Translations under genes and position numbers: made by a program | Shown here: piece by piece, positions 1-8,778 of the stretch | How the letters are laid out: each line of letters begins with the position of its first letter | Numbering within the stretch: the first letter of the stretch is position 1 | Source: Owenia fusiformis | Lineage: Eukaryota; Annelida; Polychaeta; Sabellida; Oweniidae | Direction: 5' to 3' | DNA: 64,000 nucleotides | NCBI GenBank assembly: GCA_903813345.2 | Contig: CAIIXF020000005.1 | Coordinates: forward strand, 5,735,375-5,799,374 | The notes under the pieces: model-generated | What the model was told of the DNA's origin: nothing | Databases searched by the model: none | What the model saw: the letters and a program-made list of their open reading frames with translations, nothing else

Positions 1-251
1 TCACATAAATTCTAATCAACACCATCATATGTATTCAAAATAAATAATTTTTTAAATTAGTTTTTCTGAGAAAATATGGCCTTTTTTCCTTAAATCGCCA
101 TGATCCAAAACAACTATAAACGGAACACTTCCTGAGTGGATTAGCTTTGTCCCAAAGACGATGAATTTACATATGCTTTGAGACACTACAGATATTAAAA
201 ATATTATGACTAAACGTATTTCTGTAAAATTCTTTTACGATAAAAATACAG
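1..251. other. Intron-like AT-rich sequence before the first exon
   Basis: No open frame or recognisable repeat is seen. The stretch ends in a pyrimidine-containing tract and AG at 250-251, which is the acceptor for the coding frame that follows, so it is most simply the end of an intron of a gene that starts left of the window. Confidence 0.4.
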
Positions 252-573
252 GACAATAAACCCAGTTGATGATGTTGACATCAGACCTAACAAAGAACCA
301 TTTGAGGACAAGTGGCGACTAAGTGATGGAAGAGAAGTGACTGGTACTGCAGACTACAGGATGGCATCTGAGACCATGTTGTTCACTGCGTGGACAGGCC
401 CTGATATCCATCTTAGGAACGATATTGCTTGGGCTACTGCTGAGTCAGTAGACTTCTCAGCAAGTCAAAAAACAATTGAGGTACAATGCAATCAAACACA
501 TGTCGACATCTGCAAGGCATTTGATCCGAGAGCTACTGGACTGATGCTAATGCACAGAGCAGAGTTGATTTAG
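252..573 (+). CDS. Exon-like frame, unidentified; probably upstream exon of the lactone oxidase gene
   Basis: After an AG acceptor at 250-251 the frame stays open for about 106 codons to a TAG at 571-573. The product is mixed and protein-like (motifs GTADYRMASE, AWTGPDIHLRN, DPRATGLMLMHRAEL) and I do not recognise the family. The 3' limit is uncertain. A GT donor in phase 0 sits after 480 (GAG|GTACAA) and would splice in phase to the exon at 793, but the 31 codons from 481 to 573 also look coding. It could therefore be an internal exon ending at 480, a terminal exon of another gene, or an exon with a donor I did not find. Same strand and proximity favour membership in the gene ending at 4520. 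Confidence 0.45.
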
Positions 574-792
574 TGTAGCTACAATTAACCCTTACAGTTG
601 TGTGAGAAGGTTTTAGTCAAATAGAGGGGGGTCTTGTAGCTAGACTGAGATCATTGTGCACTGATAAATCTATGATTGACGTCTCTTACTAAATAGATTG
701 ATAATATATCGAAATCTAGATTTACTTATCGCTAATTACTGAACGCCCCCTCGAAACAATACTCTTTCTGACAAAGTTGTCTCATATTACAG

Positions 793-3700
793 AATTTCAT
801 GGACGTATACGAAACTGCAATGAAAAGGTTGGGCTCGTACAGATCATTTGGAATTTTCCGTTGGTTAAGCCACAAGGATACCCCCACATTAGCTAATACT
901 AAGGTATTTACCTATTTTCACTGACAAAAAAGTCTACCTGCTAATATTACCTATCACACTACCCTACCACGTGACCACATTTAAAAATGATACAGGGTAC
1001 GGATAAGTTGCAAATGGAGCGGGTATTCTCTATCTTTGTCCATTGGGCTTTTCTGGTAATAATACGTTGCAAACTGCTCGATGAATCTATACTATGTATA
1101 GTAGAACACTTAGAATATGTGTAAAATCTAGTATACATTCAGATCTATGGAAATAAACAAACGTCCTCCATTTGCAACTTCCCCGTAGCCTGTACTTCTT
1201 TTAAAGGAATACAGGATACAGTATGGGGGTATAGTAGTGTGCCTATATATGGAGTGGAGTTGCCACCTTTTGTATTTTTACACTAAAAATATGATTAGTT
1301 TATCTCAAAACTTAACTTGCAAGGTGGGTGGGTTCATGTGGCAACGTTAGCAACGTTAGCAACACAAATTAATACTTCAGTTCGATGATTACAGGTTGCT
1401 AATGACTTTAATCTGGTCTTGGAATTGGAGCTGACGTCATCTTGTGAACCTTGTAACAAGCATTTGTTGGAAGAAATAACTAGGGACAAAGTCTGGAGTG
1501 CAACGGTATTTAGTAATAAAATACTATTCTGTAGTGAATCTTATGTATTGATGCTTTCTTCAAAAAAACTATCATACGCGAATCATGACATTTCTGGCCT
1601 AAGTTCGTTCAATGGCTAAAAAACGTCCGACGACCTAGGGCTCAGTTGTTTGAATTTGGCGGCATATACAGTTAGCAGTTTCAACGTTCACTTCAAAATT
1701 CAAACCTCAGACTGTATGAGTTCATAATACTTCTAAAAATGTTTTGGTTTATGGAATTAATTTATGCACGGAACGAAGCCATTATTCTAGCCTTCAAACA
1801 GTACCTCATGTCACTAACAACTTATTGATTCTTGGGCTCAACTTATTCGATAAAGCACGATAATTCGAATTCTAATATGATACGTGACGTCACACTAGCT
1901 AGAACAATTGATTTACTGGTCTATATTGGAGTATGTATGACCAATGAAATTCATAAATGCAAAAAATCATGTTTCTTGTCTGTTTATCATATTAGAATCG
2001 TAACAAAGACCTCGATTTTTATGTCACCACCAAAAAGTGGTGACATATTGTTATGGTCTCCGTTTTTTTGCGACGGCGGTTGGAGGTTGGCGTCCGGCGT
2101 CCGGCGTCTGGCGTCCGGCGTCCGGCGTCTGTAACAATTTCTTACAACTTCCTATAACTTAACAAATACTGTTTAGACTGACTTCAATTTTTTTCTAAAT
2201 CATCTACATCTTCTCAGAAGTTCAAATCTGACTTTGACATTTGACCTTCAATGACCTTCTCAAGGTCAAAAAGGTCTTTTTTCAACTTGCTTCACATTGA
2301 CTAAATTTTTTTTCAAAATCATCTACATGTTCTCAGAAATTCAAATCTGACTTTAGATTTGACATTTGACCTTCAAATCTGACTTTAGATTTGACATTTG
2401 ACCTTCAATGACCTTCTCAAGGTCAAAAAAGGTCAAAAAGGTCTGTTTTCAACTTGCTTCAAATTGACTAAATTTTTTTTTCAAAATCATCTACGTGTTC
2501 TCAGAAATTCAAATCTGACTTAAGATTTGACATTTGACCTTCAATGACCTTCTCAAGGTCAAAAAGGTCTTTTTTCAACTTGCTTCACATTGACTAAATT
2601 TTTTTTCAAAATCATCTACATGTTCTCAGAAATTCAAATCTGACTTTAGATTTGACATTTGACCTTCAAATCTGACTTTAGATTTGACATTTGACCTTCA
2701 ATGACCTTCTCAAGGTCAAAAAAGGTCAAAAAGGTCTGTTTTCAACTTGCTTCAAATTGACTAATTTTTTTTTTCAAAATCATCTACGTGTTCTCAGAAA
2801 TTCAAATCTGACTTAAGATTTGACATTTGACCTTCAATGACCTTCTCAAGGTCAAAAAGGTCTTTTTTCAACTTGCTTCACATTGACTAAATTTTTTTTC
2901 AAAATCATCTACATGTTCTCAGAAATTCAAATCTGACTTTAGATTTGACATTTGACCTTCAAATCTGACTTTAGATTTGACATTTGACCTTCAATGACCT
3001 TCTCAAGGTCAAAAAAGGTCAAAAAGGTCTTTTTTCAACTTGCTTCAAATTGACTAAATTTTTTTTTCAAAATCATCTACGTGTTCTCAGAAATTCAAAT
3101 CTGACTTTAGATTTGACCTTCAATGACCTTCTCAATGTCAAAAAAGGTCAAAAAGGTCTTTTTTCAACTTGCTTCAAATTGACTAAATTTTTTTTTCAAA
3201 ATCATCTACATGTTCTCAGAAATTCAAATCTGACTTTAGATTTGACATTTGACCTTCAATGACCTTCTCAATGTCAAAAAAGGTCAAAAAGTTATTTTTC
3301 ATCTTGCTTCAAATTGACTAAATTTTTTTTCAAAATCATCTACATGTTCTCAGAAATTCAAATATGACTTTAGATTTGACATTTGACCTTCAATGACCTT
3401 CTCAAGGTCAAAAATGGTCAAAAAGGTCTTTTTTCAACTTGCTTCAAATTGACTAATTTTTTTTTTCAAAATCATCTACATGTTCTCAGAAATTCAAATC
3501 TGACTTTAGATTTGACATTTGACCTTTAATGACCTTCTCAAGGTCAAAAAGGCCTGTTTTCAACTTGCTTCAAATTGACCAATTTTTTTTTTCAAAATCA
3601 TCTACATCTTTTCAGAAGTTCAAATTTGACTTAACAAGTTCTCAGAAATTCAAATCTGACTTAAGTTTGAACTCATAATATTGCGAGCAACTAGGTGGTG

Positions 3701-4520
3701 ACATTTTGTCATGTTAATGCCTTGTATGATTTATGTCAAATATATGACCTCAAAATTTATTCTGGCCATTGCCAAAGACCTCAATCGCTACGCGATTTCG
3801 GTCTTTTAACAATGAACAGAATAAAATTTTCGGTCATATATTACGCCATAAATCATAAAATCTCGGTCTTTATTCCTTAAATATATAGTATTGTGCCAAT
3901 TTTGCATATTCTGTACCTATAGAATTTGAACCAAATTCGACAATTTGTACTTAGTACCTAAATTATTAATTTGCATCTTCTGTTTATTTAAAATTTGAAC
4001 TAAATCCAACATTTTGTACTTATTTAGAGTTATTTATGAGTTATCGTTTAATTACACTTGTCCCGACAGTCGGGACGAACATACAGACGGACAGACGACT
4101 TCTCTATATAACAACAGGGACTTGAATCTGTGAGATAAAATTCAAACTGGTTAAATTTTGAATTTTTTGTACGACATTCGTCTGTATTTGATATTGAAGG
4201 TTGCTACTGGAATGATGGCAAACAACAGTCGCATCTTGCCACATTGGGGCAAATACTTTGACTTCATCCCGGGAATAATCGATCACCTCCGTCAGAACTA
4301 TGGCACTAAGTTGGATGAGTTCATCAAAATCCGTAATGAAGCAGATCTGGATCCTGACAACATGTTCACTAATTCTCATTTGAGGACCTTGTTCCATGAA
4401 GCGATCGTTCGAAATGCTGAGAAGGCAAGAGTTTCAAAAATGAAGAAACTTAATACATTGGCAAAAAGGTTCGCAAAGCTGTTGGAGAGTTTCACTTTCT
4501 CATCTAATTATTACTTATAA
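793..4520 (+). CDS. FAD-linked sugar-1,4-lactone oxidase-like protein, C-terminal exons (partial)
   Basis: Three exons, all phase 0, join cleanly: 793-903, 1395-1505 and 4200-4520 (stop TAA). The last exon carries HWGKYFDFIPG, then a DEF-IR-EADLDPDNMF-N-LRTLF stretch. This is the typical C-terminus of aldonolactone oxidoreductases (D-arabinono-lactone or L-gulono-lactone oxidase family), where HWxK contributes to the flavin active site. These enzymes oxidise a sugar lactone in vitamin-C-type biosynthesis. The FAD-binding half would lie upstream, outside the window. The first exon (NFMDVYETAMKRLGS) resembles the segment that precedes HWGK in the family; the middle exon is supported only by its frame and splice sites. 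The 2.7-kb last intron holds a tandem-repeat element. The protein runs about 45 residues past the usual family end, ending in a Lys-rich tail. The final exon is well supported, the others less so; substrate cannot be told. Confidence 0.62.
993..1192. mobile_element. TA-flanked MITE, about 200 bp
   Basis: Terminal inverted repeats are CAGGGTACGG..AAGTTGCAAATGGAG at the left and its near-complement CTCCATTTGCAACTT..CCGTAGCCTG at the right. The element is flanked by TA on both sides, the target duplication of Tc1/mariner-type elements. There is no coding content. It sits in the intron between exons 793-903 and 1395-1505. Confidence 0.7.
2021..3725 (+). mobile_element. Helitron/helentron-like tandem-repeat element, family 1, copy A
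   Basis: It starts with a palindrome (TGTCACCACC, AAAAA, GTGGTGACA; 2022-2045). A 7-bp microsatellite GGCGTCY follows (about 2088-2132). Next comes a long tandem core and then GGTGGTGACA near 3694-3703, an inverted copy of the start, and the tail TTTTGTCATGTTAATGCC. The core units share TTCTCAGAAATTCAAATCTG, TGACCTTCAATGACCTTC and CAACTTGCTTCAAATTGACT. From about 2330 to 3084 they alternate 168 and 125 bp, giving a 293-bp higher-order repeat seen nearly three times. The ORF running through 2984-3262 is an artefact of this array. It lies in the last intron of the lactone-oxidase gene. Confidence 0.75.
3725..3858. repeat. Foldback hairpin, about 134 bp
   Basis: A long imperfect palindrome runs from TATGATTTATG to CATAAATCATA around a centre CGCTACGCG near 3786-3794. 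It abuts the 3' end of the tandem-repeat element, suggesting insertion at or beside its terminus. Confidence 0.65.
4060..4130 (-). repeat. Relic of a GTCY-microsatellite element
   Basis: The minus strand reads a short GTCTGTCCGTCTG run next to the palindrome GTCCCGACAGTCGGGAC (4061-4077), preceded by a TATATAGAGAAG motif. Similar combinations occur near 21540-21600 and 48664-48745. It lies just before the acceptor of the lactone-oxidase last exon. Confidence 0.4.
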
Positions 4521-5549
4521 GTAACAAAACAGTAGAATCGATTGTTTTCTATTTCCCCAATCTTTTTTCAATCCTCTCAGATCCCAGGATATTAGATACT
4601 GTACTTGTTTAGTTTGATAAATATGTGACTGTAAACATTTCAGTTTTTTAATTTTCTGCAAAATTCCCCAAAAGAAATCTTTGATTCCCGGAGGATTTTC
4701 CCTCACGACAGCCTTCCTTTACTAGATAGCTTTCATGGGCAATATTTTGCCCTTAATTAATATCTTACATAACGCATCCTAACAAATATAACTGCCTTTA
4801 AAAAGTTACAACCTCCGATCACAGGGCTTCAAAATCCAGAATATATTCTTTCTTTTTACCCCTGGAGGGAAGAAGGAGGTACGGATTCGGGACACCTGCT
4901 CAGGAGGATGAATAAGTTACAAATTAAAACATATTCATCACTGGCATATTGTCTGTTTTTGTGCCCTCACAATGTAGATCTTGGCAAAAGCTTTATTATA
5001 TGTCTAAAGCCATATTTTACATTTTATATACTCTTTAAATTTAAGCAGTAAGAAATCATTGGAGCTTTTTAATTCGATTCCCGGCCATATACTATAATAT
5101 TAAGCATTCATTTTTCAGAATAGCTCAAAATTGTTCTGATGTCAAAATTTACATTAGAGTATTTTTACAGTAAACATTGTGTCTTTTACATTTGTTTTCT
5201 TCTCATGCACTTCAATTATTACGATTTAGATCCGAGCTATATGTTTCCTTCTTAAAGTTGAATGGTTCATACAAATAATTCAATAACATTAAAAGAAAAT
5301 GCATTTTGATATTCAAATCAAACTGTTGAATTAATGTCAACATCATAAAATACCATTTATTTGTTTTCATATCAATTCAAATTGCAAGAAAGAATTTTTC
5401 ATAAGTTCTGATTTAAAAGAAATTTGAATTATTCATGTTATTGAGAAGTCCAATTGATGTAAAAAGTGAAACGTTGAATAGAAATAAAATGACTGAATTA
5501 AATTCTGAATTAAATGTTATGTTTTTGATTTACAAAATGAGGTTATTTT
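4521..5549. other. Intergenic, no gene seen
   Basis: AT-rich sequence with no convincing exon on either strand. A block at about 4860-4915 (GGAGGTACGGATTC then CCTGCTCAGGAGGATG) is related to 35217-35265, so it is part of a dispersed repeat. Confidence 0.4.
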
Positions 5550-6240
5550 TAATCCAGACAAGAAGGGCAATGGTATTGGTATAAGGACTGGCAAGTGATT
5601 TTAGACAGTCATATCTTTCACCATAAGTACTTTCTGGCCATAAATACAGTGGTTTTTATTAAAACAATATGTTTTCTTTCAAATTAAGTCCCCATGATGA
5701 TAAAAATATCAATCGAACAATTCCAAAAATTATTCGTGGGGACCCCATGTCAGATGAGGATCTTCTTTTTCTGATTTTTATTGTGAAAAGATTATTCAAC
5801 ATGGGGTCAAAAGCTTCTTCAAAAGTAGGATGGTATTGAAAGTCTAGTTTTGAAGATTGCAATTTTTGATGACCAAAGTTATGCTGAAAACAATGGATAG
5901 CATGAGTTTTCCCCAGGGGAAAAAACATGGGATATGTGGTTTTTGACTTTAGTGCATTTCAATAGCCATCCCCTTTTCAGAAAATGTTAATATAGTGGAG
6001 AAGAAACTTTTGATATGTTTAAATTGAGAAAAACACAATCCCCTTTTTAGAAAATATTAAAGCATAACATTTTTCAAAATTTTCCAACGAGTTGAATTGA
6101 TATTTTACTATCATAGGGACTTCACTTGAAAGAAAACATGTTTTAATAAATATCACTGTATTTATGGCCAGAAACGAAGTACTAAAGTACTCTTGGGGAA
6201 AGATGTGACTGTCTAAAATCACTTGCCATACCTCACATGG
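5550..6240. repeat. Foldback element with ~125-bp inverted arms
   Basis: The left arm (about 5573-5697) contains GGCAAGTGATTTTAGACAGT, CTGGCCATAAATACAGTG and AACATGTTTTCTTTCAA-like sequence; the right arm (about 6110-6232) is its reverse complement with roughly one difference in ten. The 400-bp centre holds a minus-strand open frame at 5659-5928 with no recognisable domain. I read the whole as a foldback transposable element; the open frame is not called as a gene. Confidence 0.6.
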
Positions 6241-7366
6241 CACTTTATATTAATGTACAGCATGGATTAAAAACTTATACCAAATCTACCATAAAACTAC
6301 CAGAACTATTCATAGACATTGAGAAGCAGGAAACATATTGAACAGTGGCTCATCATATAATTTACAAATAGAATTTAATATTAAAACAATTCTAATGATA
6401 ATATCAAACAATATTTATTGAAATGAAAAACAATACACCAGATTTATTAACTTAGATTTAGTGAACAGAAGTGTCGCTTACTCAGCAAAATAATTAGGTT
6501 TGATGAGTGCATAGTCCTGCGTCAAGCCCTTGTATGTTTCTCATACTGAGGGTGTGGGCACTCATTTTGTGTAAAAGAATACATGGTTCATTGTTACTGG
6601 CATGACTAGAGGATGACCTTGTTACATTTATTCACTGTAGACCGTCATAGGCCTACAGTTATATGTTCCATTCATTCGTTCACTGTAGACCTTCATAGGC
6701 CCAGTTCCATTCATTCATGTAGACCATTCACTAGTCTACATTATGTCATCAAATGTATGAGATGTTGTGTCCTGTAACCCTGCCTTGGTACTTTGCTATG
6801 TCGAGATCAAGTATTGTCTACCATGCTATGAAATCTTAATGTTCCAATTTACCAAGATTTAATGAGGAAAACCAATCTTGTTTTTCTATGTTAATAGCTC
6901 CAGACTTAGACCTTATTGTGATGAAATTGTCTGTTTGTCCATCAGATTTACCTGAAAATATAGTTGTTTCAGGAAAAGATTAAAAGTTAGATTGGATCGA
7001 GTGGATTGGATTCATGTAAAAGGTGGATTGGATCGGGAATCTTCAAAATAAAGAATTTATATGCATATAACAGTACAGTAAAGTAGCACAAAATCACCTC
7101 TAGAAAATTGGTCTATTTTCTCTGCAAAAATATTTTCAGGGCTTAAAATAAAAAAAAAATCATTTGTAGAATTGACCTTTTGCGATCAGAATTCAGGAAT
7201 TTTGTTTATGGATACTGTTGTCACGTATTTCGTCTTATTGGTATGACGTCATATAGAAATGATATTAGACATGATGGAATCACGAAATGGCGGACACGTG
7301 GCAGTTTTGAGCTAAAAATATTGTCGTTTCTTATATAAAAACCATGGGTCGGATATTTACCAGGTA
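6241..7366. other. Intergenic, no gene seen
   Basis: AT-rich sequence with short local repeats: a degenerate repeat around GTTCATTCACTGTAGACC at 6625-6735 and a GGATTGGATCG doublet at 6990-7040. No exon of the FAM185A-like gene could be found here although its last exon may lie in this direction. Confidence 0.35.
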
Positions 7367-7562
7367 TGCCTATTTGACTAGATCATGAGTATGTCTATAT
7401 ATATGCGAAGTTTGGGTGAAATTCATACTAAACATCGATGCCTATAAGCGCCCCCCGTTTTTGTCAAAATCGGGGGGCGCTAAACCGCTATCTAAATCAT
7501 GTCAGTAAGACCTTAGACTTGGTATGTGCTTAGCATGAATGTTGATCTAGTCAAATAGAACG
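7367..7562. repeat. Foldback with a strong central GC hairpin
   Basis: The outer arms are TATTTGACTAGATCA (about 7371-7385) and TGATCTAGTCAAATA. In the centre AGCGCCCCCCGTTTTTG pairs with CAAAATCGGGGGGCGCT, 16 of 17 bases, around a 1-2 base loop (7447-7481). It is probably a small foldback transposable element. A hairpin of this strength inside AT-rich DNA stands out, but nothing shows that it is expressed. Confidence 0.6.
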
Positions 7563-7902
7563 CTTTCGTGAAAAATAAATCAATAAAGCACGAAATATAG
7601 AAGATAATCTCTCAAAATCAAGCATCTAAAGCTGGGTGACCTAATTGTGACGTCACTAAAAGACAGAATCCATTCGGTGATCGCAAATCATCAATTAGAT
7701 CATACACATAATTAATATTCGAACATGACTGTATTCACGCCTTCTATAAACTGTAAACAAAGTCAACATTTCACCCGGGGTATATTTGCAAAACAAAACC
7801 CCTGGTAATACGTGTAATGTGTGACGTCATAACAGCGGGCTGTAGCAATGGCGGGCCATAATGAATATTCGAAACATTTTGGTGAGTTTTCATGTTCGAA
7901 TC

Positions 7903-8075
7903 GGAATATAGACATCAGAGCAGGTGTAATATCGTCGAATACACCCCTTAGGGCTAAGCACAAAAGCTTTCGAACCCCTCACTCCCTTCGGTCATTTGGG
8001 GTACAGAAAACGTTTGTGCCTAGCCCTGCGGGGTGAATTCGACAATATTACCCCTGCTCTTCGGTCTATATTTCT
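7903..8075. repeat. Foldback palindrome, about 170 bp
   Basis: The arm ATAGACATCAGAGCAGGTG..GTCGAATACACCCC..AGGGCTAAGCACAAA is matched in inverse by TTTGTGCCTAGCCCTG..GGGGTGAATTCGAC..CCCCTGCTCTTCGGTCTAT, centred near 7985. Open frames at 7763-7963 and 7848-8036 are by-products of this palindrome. Confidence 0.65.
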
Positions 8076-8664
8076 TAAATAATAGTATTCAGCTGGTTTT
8101 GTGCTAAATTCTATATGCAAACTTATTAGTTGATGACATCACTTCCTGTGTGACATCTAAAAAGATGTCAGCCAACATGAAATGAGCACTGCATTTTTAA
8201 ATGATCAATTTTGGCCATGTCAATATATTTTCCCAAATGTTGCTAAATATGATTTGAATAAAAATGGTTATAGCTACCACATTAAGAGAGAAAATGGCTA
8301 GGAAAGAATATGCCTTTAAAAATGACAGATTCTCTAATGTTTATAAGATATTTGGTGCAGATGAAACATTGTGATGCAATGTGGGTAATGACTTTTAGTT
8401 GCCTGCAGATGCTCAGAACTAGAATTAATATATTAATAAGTGATTTTAAGCTGGAAGATGCAGGTGGTTATTCCAATCATAGATAAGGAAGTGAAATAAT
8501 TACATATTTACATACAGCAGCAACATAATATTATCTAAGAATTTTCAACCAAATAATGCAGGAATCAAAGTGAATGGAATAAACTATCGATCGGACAATA
8601 TCAGTGTAAGTATCATCTATTACTGATTATTAAGTCATTTTCAAACATTTACTCGTATTAGTAC

Positions 8665-8753
8665 ACAGAAGTGCGTGAGGCATTAGGATGTACAGGATTC
8701 ATAGGTTTCTAGTTAAAGGACTTCCCAACAAGTAAAACACTGCCACTAGTACC
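8665..8753 (-). pseudogene. Decayed duplicate of FAM185A-like exon 6
   Basis: On the minus strand this segment repeats the exon at 8779-8925: GTACTAGTGGCAGTG, then CCTATGAATCCTG, CCTAATGCCTCAC in the same order and spacing. The copy carries an in-frame TAG and several substitutions and lacks the first part of the exon. It lies immediately downstream of the intact exon, so it is a partial tandem duplication that has lost its frame. Confidence 0.65.
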
Positions 8754-8778
8754 AAAAAATCAGATGTAACATTCATAC

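Noticed and set aside
2984-3262. 92-residue frame with internally repeated protein
   Set aside because: It is the translation of the family 1 tandem core; the frame breaks whenever a unit has an indel. The same applies to 15805-16035 and 16042-16242.
5659-5928. Possible 89-codon gene on the minus strand
   Set aside because: It lies in the centre of a foldback, has no recognisable domain and no splice support.
7447-7481. Intrinsic terminator
   Set aside because: GC hairpin plus T-run is a bacterial signal; this is eukaryotic DNA and the hairpin centres a foldback.
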